A DNA stretch of 64,000 nt. Origin: Bacillota bacterium (lineage in GTDB: Bacteria; Bacillota; Clostridia; Peptostreptococcales; Anaerovoracaceae). The stretch is taken from the NCBI GenBank assembly GCA_019420305.1, contig JAHZHL010000005.1:15960-79959 (forward strand), in the 5' to 3' direction. The translations under genes were made by a program, and so were the position numbers. Shown piece after piece: positions 51,726-60,597 of the stretch. Below the pieces are notes generated by a model. It saw only the letters and a list, made by a program, of their open reading frames with translations. It searched no databases and was not told the DNA's origin. Positions within the stretch are counted from its first letter, which is position 1; every line of letters starts with the position of its first letter.

Positions 51726-52106
51726 ATGCATGTAAAATTTCAGATGACAGATGATATTCTAATCGCTTCCGTATTTGGAGAACTGGATCATCACAGCGCG
51801 ACCGCGGTGCGGGATGAAATTGATCAGACGATGGAAGCCTTTCAATGCCGGCATCTGATTTTGGATTTTGAAAAAGTGACGTTTATGGACAGTTCCGGTA
51901 TCGGCGTGGTACTGGGAAGATATAATAAGGTGACCCGCAAAGACGGAAGGATTTTTCTCGCGGGATGTTCTGAATTCGTGGAAAAGATTTTATATATGGC
52001 GGGGGTATTTTCCCTTGTGGACAGGCAGAAGAATGTGCAGGATGCGCTCTGTCTTTTGAAAGGACAGCGGCAGATGCAGATGGAGGTGAGTGCCAGTGGA
52101 GAATAG
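51726..52106 (+). CDS. spoIIAA: Anti-sigma factor antagonist SpoIIAA
   Basis: A 126-residue STAS-domain protein that frees sigma-F from SpoIIAB in the forespore. The phosphorylation site is in FMDSSGIG (serine 56 or 57). From ATG 51726, after GAAAGGAGGAC, the N-terminus MHVKFQMTDDILIASVFGEL is typical. First gene of the spoIIA operon; it overlaps the spoIIAB GTG start. Confidence 0.94.
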   Translation: MHVKFQMTDDILIASVFGELDHHSATAVRDEIDQTMEAFQCRHLILDFEKVTFMDSSGIGVVLGRYNKVTRKDGRIFLAGCSEFVEKILYMAGVFSLVDRQKNVQDALCLLKGQRQMQMEVSASGE

Positions 52107-52533
52107 AATGAAGATGGAATTCGCGGCCCGCGCGGAAAACGAAGCCTTTGCCCGGGCCGCGGCCGCGGCCTTTGTGGCGTGTCTGGATCCGACGATTGAA
52201 GAACTTACGGAAATCAAGACCGGCGTTTCCGAAGCGGTCAGCAACAGCATCATCCACGGATATGGGGAAGATCCGGAAAAGATGGTGGAACTGGAATGCA
52301 GGATTCTCGCGGATCGGAAAGTTGTTCTTCTTGTCCGGGATCAGGGCGCGGGCATTGCGGATGTGGAGAAAGCCAGAGAACCGATGTTTACGACAGGAAA
52401 GCCGGAAGAACGCTCCGGTATGGGATTTACGGTGATGGAAAGCTTTATGGATCGAGTAGAGGTCACCTCATGTGTGGGAGAGGGAACCACCGTGACGATG
52501 ATCAAACAGTTGGATGTCGGCGATGGCTTCTAA
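52096..52533 (+). CDS. spoIIAB: Anti-sigma F factor SpoIIAB
   Basis: A 145-residue GHKL serine kinase and anti-sigma factor. The N-box is EAVSNSIIHGYGED, and the G1 box DQGAGIADVEKAREPMFTT. I start at GTG 52096, well spaced from GGAGGTGAG (52082-52090), which gives the family-like N-terminus MENRMKMEF. It overlaps spoIIAA and sigF at its two ends. Confidence 0.94.
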   Translation: MENRMKMEFAARAENEAFARAAAAAFVACLDPTIEELTEIKTGVSEAVSNSIIHGYGEDPEKMVELECRILADRKVVLLVRDQGAGIADVEKAREPMFTTGKPEERSGMGFTVMESFMDRVEVTSCVGEGTTVTMIKQLDVGDGF

Positions 52534-53263
52534 ATATGTCCCGGTTAAAAAAGAAGATACATATGCCCTGATTCAAAGAGCCCAGCAGGGAGATCGGCAG
52601 GCATGCGAACAGATTGTCAGCCAGAATACCGGCCTTGTGAAAAATCTGGCTCTGAAGTTCGCGGGATCCGGCTACGAACTGGAAGATCTGCTGCAAATCG
52701 GGTTTATGGGTCTGCTTAAAGCCATTGAACGGTTTGACATGAGCTTTGACGTGATGTTTTCCACCTACGCGGTGCCTATGATTCTGGGAGAAATCAAACG
52801 GTATATCCGCGATGACGGCAAGCTCAAGGTCAGCCGTCAGATGAAGATGGACATCCGGAATCTGAAACGGATCAAAGAAGAATACTATTATAAGAACGGG
52901 ACCTGGCCCAAGCTGAGCTACCTTGCCCGGGAAATGGAGGTTCCGGTGGAGAAGGTGCTGGAAATTCTGGACGCGGCGGAAGCCCTCTCTAACGTGGAAA
53001 GTCTGGACAACAGTGAAATCTCGGAAGGCTATCGGGAAAAAAAGGTCAGTCATATTTCCGAGGAAGATCGGAATATCGAACTGATCGACCTGAAAATGGT
53101 GATCGGTTCCCTTTCTGAGCGGGAACGGCAGGTGATTGTGCTTCGGTATTTTAAAGACATGACTCAACAGCAGATCGCGGGAAAAATGGGAATTTCCCAG
53201 GTGCAGGTATCTCGCATCGAGAAAAAAGTACTCAAAAGCATGCGGGAGAAGATGGTGGAATAA
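52514..53263 (+). CDS. sigF: Forespore sigma factor SigF
   Basis: A 249-residue sigma-70 family factor (early forespore). Regions 2 to 4 are complete: LVKNLALKFAGSGYELEDLLQIGFMGLLKAIERFD, STYAVPMILGEIKRYIRDDG and the region 4 helix-turn-helix MTQQQIAGKMGISQVQVSRIEKK. Third gene of spoIIA, as in all spore formers. ATG 52523 is an alternative start. Confidence 0.95.
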   Translation: MSAMASKYVPVKKEDTYALIQRAQQGDRQACEQIVSQNTGLVKNLALKFAGSGYELEDLLQIGFMGLLKAIERFDMSFDVMFSTYAVPMILGEIKRYIRDDGKLKVSRQMKMDIRNLKRIKEEYYYKNGTWPKLSYLAREMEVPVEKVLEILDAAEALSNVESLDNSEISEGYREKKVSHISEEDRNIELIDLKMVIGSLSERERQVIVLRYFKDMTQQQIAGKMGISQVQVSRIEKKVLKSMREKMVE

Positions 53264-53284
53264 AAGGTATGGAACAGAACGGAG

Positions 53285-53318
53285 AAAACGGCCGGCTTAC
53301 AAAAGCCGACCGTTTTTT
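53285..53318 (+). terminator. Terminator of the spoIIA operon
   Basis: AAAACGGCCGGCTT pairs with AAGCCGACCGTTTT over ACAA, followed by TT. Confidence 0.92.
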
Positions 53319-53319
53319 A

Positions 53320-53409
53320 GAATTCCGCGCCGCATGAGTCTGATAATTTAAAATTTTATTTTTATGCATATATATACATAAAAATGATTGACGGGGAATT
53401 CCGCGCCGC
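53320..53409. repeat. 14-bp direct repeat GAATTCCGCGCCGC
   Basis: Two exact copies at 53320-53333 and 53396-53409, 76 bases apart. The second fills most of the spacer of the symporter promoter, so a protein bound there would block or reshape the promoter. Candidate operator pair. Confidence 0.7.
53358..53385. promoter_or_regulatory. Palindromic operator candidate
   Basis: ATTTTTATG (53358-53366) and CATAAAAAT (53377-53385) form perfect 9-base arms around an alternating CATATATATA centre, ending two bases before the -35 element. The position suits an activator or repressor dimer. Confidence 0.6.
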
Positions 53410-53416
53410 TTATAAT
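53388..53416 (+). promoter_or_regulatory. Promoter of the hydroxy acid operon
   Basis: TTGACG (53388-53393), a 17-base spacer and TATAAT (53411-53416), about 62 bases before the symporter start. Confidence 0.87.
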
Positions 53417-53478
53417 ATACAATATATTAAATGTTATATTTTTTGTGTATGGCAATTTGCGAAAGAAAGGAGTTTCAA

Positions 53479-54903
53479 ATGACAATTGCTGATATTATAA
53501 TTATTGCCGTGTACATCGTGGCCATGTTTGGCGTAGGGGTGTACGCGAGAACCAGGATTAAATCGGTAGACGATTTTCTGGTTGCGGGGAACCGATTTAA
53601 GACTTTTTCTCTGGTAGGAACGCTGGTAGCAGCTCTGACCGGCGCGGGAACCACCATGGGAATCGTAGGCAGTGTATACCAGTATGGCGCGGGTATTATG
53701 TGGAACTTTATCGGCCTGGCAGCGGGCTGTATTATATTTGGTCTGGTATATTGCACAGCGGTACGGAGAACCGGAGCCAGATCTATGGCGGAGCTGATCG
53801 CGGGAAGGTTCGGAAGACTGCCGAGATTTTTTTCCGGATTGATTGTTCCGATTTATTGTCTTGGATCGGTAACCATCTGCGTTGCGGGTATGGGAAGATT
53901 GATTACCTATATCAGCAGGGACTTTAACCTGAATATCAGCATGTTTGCCGCGGTTCTGGTGACCTGCATTATTGTTGTGGGCTATACGGCTCTGGGCGGA
54001 CTTTATTCTGTTGTATGGACAGATGTGGTACAGTTTGTTATTATGATTGTGGTAATCATGGTAATCGGACCGATCCTGGCTATTAAAAACGCGGGATCTT
54101 TTGAAGCATTGGAAAGCGCGGTGCAAGTAAGCGGGACATCGCTTACGAATCCCTTTGAGGGAGTTCCGCTGGCGTATATGGCAAGCAGCGCGATCCTCAT
54201 GTTTGTAGGAACCCCGGGAGACCCGACGGTTCCGCAGAGAGCCCTGGCGGCAGATACGGAACGAACCGCGAAAAAATCCTTTGTTATCGCCGGTATCCTG
54301 TATGTGGTATTCGGCGCGGGACTCCTGTTTATCGGCGCGGGAGCCATGCAGGCGATGCCGAACATCGCGGATACATACGGAACGACCGAAGCGGCTTTCC
54401 CGGTCTATATCATGCACTATTATCCGCCGGTTCTGCGGGGGCTGGGTATCGCGGCTCTGTTGGCGGCGATCATGTCCACCATCAGCGCGATGCTGCTGGT
54501 GGCGACGACCCATCTGGTTTACGATGTGGGCAAAGCCATCAAGCCGGATCTTTCGGATGATACGCTGAAAAAGGTGCTGCCCATCGCCATTTGCGTACTG
54601 GGCGCGATTGTCGTGTACACGGCTCTGAAAGTGACGACCCTGGCGGATGTACTGTATTTTATCTTCTCTCTGTGCGGATCGTCGTTTATCTTCCCGATGA
54701 TCGCGACTCTCTGGTGGAAGAAGGCTTCCACATGGGGCGTTACGGCGGGGATTGTACTGGGCGCGGCCTGCTGCCTGACCATGTACGCCACCGGACATAT
54801 GGGACCGGGAGGCGATCCGGTCTATGTGAGCATGGCGGTTTCTCTGGTTGCCGTGGGTCTTCTCTCTCTGATTATCCCGGATAAAAAGAAAGCGGAGGCG
54901 TAA
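53479..54903 (+). CDS. Sodium:solute symporter (SSS family)
   Basis: A 474-residue transporter with about 13 membrane helices, from ATG 53479 after AAAGGAG; an upstream ATG at 53431 has no ribosome binding site. Family features are DDFLVAGNRF near the N-terminus, GAGTTMGIVGSVYQYGAG, GYTALGGLYSVVWTDVVQF and LLAAIMSTISAMLLVATTH. Relatives carry proline, pantothenate, carboxylates and others. The operon behind it (Etf, hydroxy acid dehydrogenase, racemase, aminotransferase) suggests a 2-hydroxy or 2-oxo acid or an amino acid; the substrate is not readable from the sequence. Confidence 0.9.
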   Translation: MTIADIIIIAVYIVAMFGVGVYARTRIKSVDDFLVAGNRFKTFSLVGTLVAALTGAGTTMGIVGSVYQYGAGIMWNFIGLAAGCIIFGLVYCTAVRRTGARSMAELIAGRFGRLPRFFSGLIVPIYCLGSVTICVAGMGRLITYISRDFNLNISMFAAVLVTCIIVVGYTALGGLYSVVWTDVVQFVIMIVVIMVIGPILAIKNAGSFEALESAVQVSGTSLTNPFEGVPLAYMASSAILMFVGTPGDPTVPQRALAADTERTAKKSFVIAGILYVVFGAGLLFIGAGAMQAMPNIADTYGTTEAAFPVYIMHYYPPVLRGLGIAALLAAIMSTISAMLLVATTHLVYDVGKAIKPDLSDDTLKKVLPIAICVLGAIVVYTALKVTTLADVLYFIFSLCGSSFIFPMIATLWWKKASTWGVTAGIVLGAACCLTMYATGHMGPGGDPVYVSMAVSLVAVGLLSLIIPDKKKAEA

Positions 54904-54930
54904 GAACGAATAAAAGCAAGGAGGACAAGG

Positions 54931-55725
54931 ATGAAACATATCTTTGTACTGATAAAAGAAGTGCCGGATATGACACGAGTCAAATTCGACAGCGAAAAGG
55001 GCACCGTAAACCGCAATTCCGCGGATGCGGAGATGAACCCCTTTGATTTGAACGCGCTGCAGGCGGCCGTAGATCTGAAACAGATCTGCGGCTGTCAGGT
55101 TACAGCCGTGATTATGGGACCGCCGAAAGCGGAAAAATCCCTGAAAGACGCTTTCGCCCGGGGCGCGGATCGATGCGTTCTGGTGACAGACGCCAAATTC
55201 GGAGGAAGTGATACGCTGGCGACTTCAAGAACGTTGGCGGCGGCTGTAAAAAAAATGGGGAAGCCGGATCTGATTCTCTGCGGGGAAAAGTCCGTAGACG
55301 GAGATACAGCCCAGGTGGGAGCGGAAGTCGCTGAACGGATGGGAATTCCCCACAGCTATTATGTGGAAGAAATCTGCGGCATGGGTGAAAAGGAAGTTAC
55401 AGTGCGGGTAGAAGATCTCAGTGGAAAAAAGCAGGAGAGGGTTATGACGCTTCCTGCTCTTCTTTCTGTAACCAAGAATATCAACTTCCCCCAGATGCCG
55501 CCCCTGAAGAGGAAGCTGGAGTCTTTGGACGCGGAGATTATACGGTTGAAACTGGCGGATCTGGAAGGGCTTCTTACGGAAGAGGAAACCGGCTTTAAAG
55601 GCTCCCCCACGAAGGTTCTGAAAATTGAGGTGCCGAGGATGAAGACCCGGGACAGCAAAATTTTCCGGGAGAGCTATGACGAATTTTCCGCAGCCATCCG
55701 GGGCGCGATAAAAGAGGTATTATAA
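54931..55725 (+). CDS. etfB: Electron transfer flavoprotein beta subunit (bifurcating type)
   Basis: The 264-residue protein has the EtfB start (MKHIFVLIKEVPDMTRV) and the motif DGDTAQVG (residues 123-130). That motif is characteristic of the Etf group that binds a second FAD and takes part in flavin-based electron bifurcation; the respiratory Etf group has a different sequence and AMP there. AAGGAGGAC precedes the ATG. It is followed by etfA 12 bases later. Confidence 0.93.
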   Translation: MKHIFVLIKEVPDMTRVKFDSEKGTVNRNSADAEMNPFDLNALQAAVDLKQICGCQVTAVIMGPPKAEKSLKDAFARGADRCVLVTDAKFGGSDTLATSRTLAAAVKKMGKPDLILCGEKSVDGDTAQVGAEVAERMGIPHSYYVEEICGMGEKEVTVRVEDLSGKKQERVMTLPALLSVTKNINFPQMPPLKRKLESLDAEIIRLKLADLEGLLTEEETGFKGSPTKVLKIEVPRMKTRDSKIFRESYDEFSAAIRGAIKEVL

Positions 55726-55737
55726 GGAGGGAAAAGC

Positions 55738-56739
55738 GTGGAGCAGAGACATAAAATTTTAATTCTGGCGGAACTGTGCGAAGGCGGCGTCCACAAAGTT
55801 GCCTATGAACTGATTGGAAAGGCTCTGGAGCTTTATCCTTCCGGAAAATCGGTTGTGGAATGTCTGCTCCTTGGGAACGGGGAGCCGGACGCAGCCGAAC
55901 TTTGCAGAAGAGGGGCCGAGACGGTTTATTATATGAAGGATCCGGCTTTTGAAGAGCCGGAAGAACAGCTCTATAAAGAAAATATCTGCGCGTTTATCAG
56001 AGAGCATGAACCGGAAATCGTGCTCATTGGAGCCACCTCTCTGGGAAGATCCCTGGGACCGAGGATCGCGGCGGCGCTGCGGACCGGCCTGACGGCCGAC
56101 TGCACACAGCTGCAGATTAGTACGGAAGAAAAAACAGCGGGGAAACTGGAACAGATACGTCCGGCTTTCAGCGACAATATTTTAGCCCATATTGTAACCG
56201 GGACCATGCCTCAGATGGCAACCGTGCGGTACAAGGAATTTCCTGAAGCGGTTTCGGACAAGTCAAGGGAAGTTAATATAAAAGTGATAAAGCCGTATCG
56301 GACGGAAGTTTCCGGATGCAGGATTACGCGGGTGTATCGGGAGCTTCAGGAAAATATTCAGGACGCTCAGGTGATCGTGGCGGGAGGAAGAGGAATCCGC
56401 AAAAAAGAAGATCTGGCTCTCTTAAAAGAACTGGCGGATCTGCTGGGCGGACAGGTTGGCGTTTCCCGCGCCCTTGTAGACGCGGGACTTGCGGGAAGTT
56501 CCATGCAAGTTGGCTACAGCGGAAATCGGGTAAAGCCCGCTCTGTATATCGCCTGCGGAATTTCCGGAGCGCCGCAGCATCTGGCGGGAATGAAGGAATC
56601 GGACGTCGTAATTGCCGTCAATACAGACCCTTCCGCGCCAATCTTTTCTATCTGTGACTATGGCTATGTAGGGGATCTGTACCAGATCCTGCCGCAGATG
56701 ATCGAAGATGTGAAAGCATGGAAGGGGGAAGGAAAATGA
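55738..56739 (+). CDS. etfA: Electron transfer flavoprotein alpha subunit
   Basis: A 333-residue EtfA with a GTG start after AAGGAGGG. The N-terminal part (ILILAELCEGGVHKVAYELIG; GPRIAAALRTGLTADCTQL) and the C-terminal FAD domain (GGRGIRKKEDL; QVGVSRALVDAGLAGSSMQV; ACGISGAPQH; NTDPSAPIF) are complete. The N-terminal ferredoxin-like domain seen in LctC of Acetobacterium is absent. The stop overlaps the next gene (ATGA). Confidence 0.93.
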   Translation: MEQRHKILILAELCEGGVHKVAYELIGKALELYPSGKSVVECLLLGNGEPDAAELCRRGAETVYYMKDPAFEEPEEQLYKENICAFIREHEPEIVLIGATSLGRSLGPRIAAALRTGLTADCTQLQISTEEKTAGKLEQIRPAFSDNILAHIVTGTMPQMATVRYKEFPEAVSDKSREVNIKVIKPYRTEVSGCRITRVYRELQENIQDAQVIVAGGRGIRKKEDLALLKELADLLGGQVGVSRALVDAGLAGSSMQVGYSGNRVKPALYIACGISGAPQHLAGMKESDVVIAVNTDPSAPIFSICDYGYVGDLYQILPQMIEDVKAWKGEGK

Positions 56740-58133
56740 ACCGGCAAATCATGGAAGAACTAGTTGAAATCGTGGGAAGGGATTATCTGCTTACCGATGG
56801 ACAGCAGGTTTCGGCTTATTTGTACGATCAGGTGGAAATCCCCCTGCGTCCGAAGGCTTCCCGACACTCTATTGTTGTAAAACCCGCGTCTACGGAAGAA
56901 GTGTCGGCCATTGTTTCCCTGGCCTCTCGGGAAAATATTCCTGTTGTCGTGCGGGGCGGCGGTACGGGGCTTTGCGGAGCGGCGACGCCTGTTTATGACA
57001 GTATGATTATCAGTATGGAACGAATGAACCATATTCTGGAGATCGATGAAAAGAATATGATGGCTGTCATGGAAGCGGGGGTGACTCTGGCGGACCTTCT
57101 GGAGGAACTGGAAGGCCACGAGGGCATCGGCTTTCCGGTACACCCCGGCGATGAAGGGGCGCAGATGGGCGGCATGGTTTCCACCAACGCGGGGGGCGCC
57201 CGGGCAGTGCGACATGGAATTATGCGGAATCACATTAAGGGTATCAAAGTGGTGCTGGCGGACGGCAGCGTTCTTTCCCTGGGAGGAAAACTCCTGAAGG
57301 ACAACGCGGGTTACAATCTAATGCATCTGATTATCGGCAGCGAAGGAACCCTGGCGATTGTAACGGAAGTTACTCTGCGGATTTATCCGGAAGAAAAATA
57401 CACCGCTTCCATTGTGGCTTCCTTTGATACCATTGAAGAAGCATCTTCCGCGGTACTGGATGTAGTAAAAAGCGGCGTCTCGCCCCTGGCGGTGGAATAT
57501 CAGGACAAAAAGCTGAATCTGGAGACGGCGGAGCTTCTGGGTCTCCACTGGCCGGTGAAGGAAGGCAGTGCGGATCTGATTATCATCCTCTCGGAGAAGA
57601 CGGAAACCGCCCTGTACGACAACTGCCGGGCAATTGATCAAATCTGCGACCGCCACCATGCCAGAGAAGCGATGTTCGCGGGAACCAAACAGGAGGAGGC
57701 AGACGTTTTAGCCATCCGAAGCGGCAGCTATGATGTCATTAAGGATGACATTTACCATTCCTTTGATATGGCGGTGCCGCCAAGCAGTATGCCGGAATTT
57801 TTAGGGGAACTGTGGAGGCTGGTAGATTCCTATGATACCAGAACTAATATCACCGCCCATATTGCGGACGGAAACGTGCATAATGATATTCTGCTGGTGG
57901 ATGGCAAAGTGCCGGATTATCACAGAGAGCTGCAGGAAAAGATGTATCAGCTGTGCTTCTCCTATCATGGAACCATTACCGGGGAGCACGGAATCGGGAA
58001 GCTGCGGGTCGGAGATCTGCCGCTGCAGAAATCGCCGCGGGAAATGGAACTGATGGAGCAGATTAAAAAAGTCTTTGACCCCAAGTGTATTCTGAATCCG
58101 GGAACGGTGCTGCGTTCTCAGAGAGAGGAGTGA
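56736..58133 (+). CDS. FAD-linked 2-hydroxy acid dehydrogenase (LctD/GlcD type)
   Basis: A 465-residue flavoprotein of the vanillyl-alcohol oxidase fold (PF01565 plus PF02913). FAD-binding segments are VRGGGTGLCGAATP and HPGDEGAQMGGMVSTNAGGA; the C-terminal ITGEHGIGKLR and FDPKCILNPG are typical of LctD/GlcD. With adjacent bifurcating-type EtfAB it fits the LctBCD complex, which in Acetobacterium woodii oxidises lactate with NAD+ while consuming reduced ferredoxin. I start at ATG 56736, which overlaps the etfA stop. The acid oxidised may be lactate or a larger 2-hydroxy acid. Confidence 0.9.
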   Translation: MNRQIMEELVEIVGRDYLLTDGQQVSAYLYDQVEIPLRPKASRHSIVVKPASTEEVSAIVSLASRENIPVVVRGGGTGLCGAATPVYDSMIISMERMNHILEIDEKNMMAVMEAGVTLADLLEELEGHEGIGFPVHPGDEGAQMGGMVSTNAGGARAVRHGIMRNHIKGIKVVLADGSVLSLGGKLLKDNAGYNLMHLIIGSEGTLAIVTEVTLRIYPEEKYTASIVASFDTIEEASSAVLDVVKSGVSPLAVEYQDKKLNLETAELLGLHWPVKEGSADLIIILSEKTETALYDNCRAIDQICDRHHAREAMFAGTKQEEADVLAIRSGSYDVIKDDIYHSFDMAVPPSSMPEFLGELWRLVDSYDTRTNITAHIADGNVHNDILLVDGKVPDYHRELQEKMYQLCFSYHGTITGEHGIGKLRVGDLPLQKSPREMELMEQIKKVFDPKCILNPGTVLRSQREE

Positions 58134-58140
58134 TCCGGAA

Positions 58141-59430
58141 ATGAAGATCGACCTGAAATACGGAGACGGTACAGTAGCGCTGGACTGTGACAAGCTGGCG
58201 AATTACGCGATCCTGGCCTCGGAAGAACGGGAGGCGCGGGAGGAAGAAGCTCTGATTCAGGAAGCTTTGGAGCATCCCATCGGAAGTCCCCGGCTGCGGG
58301 ATCTGGCCAGCCCCTCGGATTCGGTCTGCATCGTGGTATCGGACATCAGCCGGGCGTATCAGAAAATGAGCCTTTTTCTGCCATATGTGATTCGGGAATT
58401 GGAAGAGGCAGGAGTTCCGGATGAGCAGATTACGCTGCTGTGCGCCCTGGGCGCCCATTCTCCCCAGAGCGAGGAAGAAAAACGCCTGGTTCTGGGAGGA
58501 CTTTACGGCAGATTTCGGTTTGTGGAGCATGACTGCCGGGATGAAAAGAATCTGGTTCATCTGGGAACAACACGCCATGGAACGCCGATCTGTGTTTCCC
58601 GTTACGCGGCGGAGGCGGATCTGGTTGTCCTGACAGGAGCGGTTACTTATCACGATATGGCAGGATTCGGCGGCGGAAGAAAATCCGTTATGCCGGGGAT
58701 CGTATCTTATGAAGCGGTCTGCGCCAATCATCTGCGTGTTTTCGCCAAGGAACTGGGCGGCGGTCTGAATCCCGACTGCAGGCTGGGCAATCTTGAGGGA
58801 AATCCCATGCACGAGGACATGGTGGATGCCTGCGGGCTGTTGCGGCCGGCTTTTCTTTTCAACGTGGTGCTGGATGGAAACAATCGATACTATAAAGCGG
58901 TGGCAGGCGACTGGGAGCAGGCGTTCCGCAAAGGAACCGGGTATTGTGAAGAGGCGTGTATGGTTCCTATCAGACGGAAAGCGGATATTGCCATAGCCTG
59001 CTGCGGCGGTTATCCCAAAGACATGAATCTGTATCAGGCGTCAAAAGGCTACGCGGTAGGAATCGACGCGGTAAAACCGGGAGGCGCCGTCATTCTGCTG
59101 GCACGGTGTGAGGACGGGATGGGAGCGGACCCCTCTGTTTCCATTATAACCGATTACGACAGCCATCTGGAGCGGGAAAAGAAAATGCGGGAAGCCTTTG
59201 AGCCTGAAGCGTATTCCGGCTATTACATCTGCGAGATGGCAAACAAATACCGTCTGATGCTGGTTTCGGATTATCAGCCGGCAGAGGAGCTGGAAAAAAG
59301 CGGAGTTCAGATGTTTTCTTCTCTGGAGGAGGCGCTTGCCTGCGCGGGGGCGGAAAAAGAAAACGTCTTTACCTATGTCATACCGGCGGCCATGTCTATT
59401 GTGACAAAATTCGTAAAAGGGGAGGAATAA
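58141..59430 (+). CDS. LarA-family 2-hydroxy acid racemase (nickel-pincer)
   Basis: A 429-residue LarA/DUF2088 protein. The residues that matter in lactate racemase are present: H106 in LGAHSP, H171 in GAVTYHDMAG, K181 in GGGRKSVMPG (the lysine that binds the nickel-pincer nucleotide) and H197 in ANH. It would interconvert the two stereoisomers of the hydroxy acid used by the dehydrogenase encoded just upstream. The cofactor genes larB, larC and larE are not in this window. LarA homologues vary in substrate (lactate, malate, aromatic lactates and others), so lactate is not assured. Confidence 0.87.
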   Translation: MKIDLKYGDGTVALDCDKLANYAILASEEREAREEEALIQEALEHPIGSPRLRDLASPSDSVCIVVSDISRAYQKMSLFLPYVIRELEEAGVPDEQITLLCALGAHSPQSEEEKRLVLGGLYGRFRFVEHDCRDEKNLVHLGTTRHGTPICVSRYAAEADLVVLTGAVTYHDMAGFGGGRKSVMPGIVSYEAVCANHLRVFAKELGGGLNPDCRLGNLEGNPMHEDMVDACGLLRPAFLFNVVLDGNNRYYKAVAGDWEQAFRKGTGYCEEACMVPIRRKADIAIACCGGYPKDMNLYQASKGYAVGIDAVKPGGAVILLARCEDGMGADPSVSIITDYDSHLEREKKMREAFEPEAYSGYYICEMANKYRLMLVSDYQPAEELEKSGVQMFSSLEEALACAGAEKENVFTYVIPAAMSIVTKFVKGEE

Positions 59431-59433
59431 ACG

Positions 59434-60597
59434 ATGAAGCACAAGTTTGTAGCAAAGCGGTACTGGAAAGAAGAAGTGCCTCCTATGAGCATTGTGGATA
59501 AGCTGGCCCAGAGATACGATGATGTTATCGATCTGAGTCTGGGGGATCCGGATCTGGTTACCGATCCCATTATTATAGACAAAGCTTTTGAGGACGCGCG
59601 GAAGGGTCACACCAAGTATACGGATTTCCGCGGCGACGCCGAGCTGCGGCAGGAGATTCGCAATTACTATAAAGAAGAATACGATTACGAGATAGACGAT
59701 GAGGAAATCTTCGTTACCGCCAGCGGCACCCACGCCATGTGTCTTGCTTTCTGCGGCATTCTGGATCCGGGGGATGAAGTGATTATTCACGCGCCCTATT
59801 ATACTTACTATACGACCCAGATCAAGTTCGCGGGCGGTGTTCCGGTGATTCTGGACTGTTACGAGGAAGAAGGCTTTCAGCTGAATGTGCAGCGGATGGA
59901 AAAGCTGATTACCGAACGGACCAAAGCCATTGTGGTTAATACCCCCAATAACCCTACGGGAGTATGTATGACAAGAGAAACCCTCATGGCGGTGGCAGAA
60001 CTCGCGAAAAAATACGATCTGCTGGTGGTGGCCGATGACATTTACACGGCATACAGCTTTGGAGAGCCGTTTATTCCCATGACAAGCCTTCCGGGTATGA
60101 AAGAACGGACCATTACCCTCAACAGCTATTCCAAGGACTACACCATGACCGGCTGGCGGGTTGGACAGATTATCGCGCCTCCGCCGGTGATTCGCGCGAT
60201 TAATTCCGTAAACGACGCGGTTATGTTTACCGCGCCTTCCATTTCCCAGAGAGCGGCTATTCACGCTATCCGCAACAGGAAGACTGTGCAGCCGCCGATG
60301 ATCGAGGAATATAAGAAAAGAGTATTCTACGCCGCGGATCGGATTAACGCGATGAAGAATCTTTCGGTGATGCCGCCCCAGGGGACGTTCTATCTTCTCA
60401 TCAACATCAAAAAACTGGGAATGGACTGTATGCAGGCCAGCGATCTGATTCTTAACGAAGCTCATGTGCTGACTGTTCCGGGCATTTCCTTCGGAGCCTG
60501 CGGAGAAGGGTATGTGCGTATCGCCTGCACGAAGGAAATTGACGTTCTCAAAGAAGCCTTCGACCGGATGGAGAAAGTGAAGGCGCTGGTAGAGTGA
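59434..60597 (+). CDS. Class I/II PLP aminotransferase
   Basis: A 387-residue fold-type I aminotransferase (AspC subfamily). It has LSLGDPDLVTD near the N-terminus, NTPNNPTGVCMT, DDIYTAYSFGEPFIP, the PLP lysine K234 in SYSKDYTMTGWR and the substrate-carboxylate arginine in GYVRIAC. It begins three bases after the racemase stop. Its position suggests it converts the 2-oxo acid made by the dehydrogenase to an amino acid, or the reverse. Substrate range cannot be told from the sequence. Confidence 0.92.
   Translation: MKHKFVAKRYWKEEVPPMSIVDKLAQRYDDVIDLSLGDPDLVTDPIIIDKAFEDARKGHTKYTDFRGDAELRQEIRNYYKEEYDYEIDDEEIFVTASGTHAMCLAFCGILDPGDEVIIHAPYYTYYTTQIKFAGGVPVILDCYEEEGFQLNVQRMEKLITERTKAIVVNTPNNPTGVCMTRETLMAVAELAKKYDLLVVADDIYTAYSFGEPFIPMTSLPGMKERTITLNSYSKDYTMTGWRVGQIIAPPPVIRAINSVNDAVMFTAPSISQRAAIHAIRNRKTVQPPMIEEYKKRVFYAADRINAMKNLSVMPPQGTFYLLINIKKLGMDCMQASDLILNEAHVLTVPGISFGACGEGYVRIACTKEIDVLKEAFDRMEKVKALVE

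Noticed and set aside
53434..54939. A 501-codon minus-strand frame opposite the SSS symporter gene
   Set aside because: Composition is rich in R, H, Q and S as expected of an antisense shadow, it has no family similarity, and the plus-strand gene is unmistakable.
59041..60465. A 474-codon minus-strand frame opposite the racemase and aminotransferase genes
   Set aside because: It spans two real genes and their junction and shows no recognisable motif.
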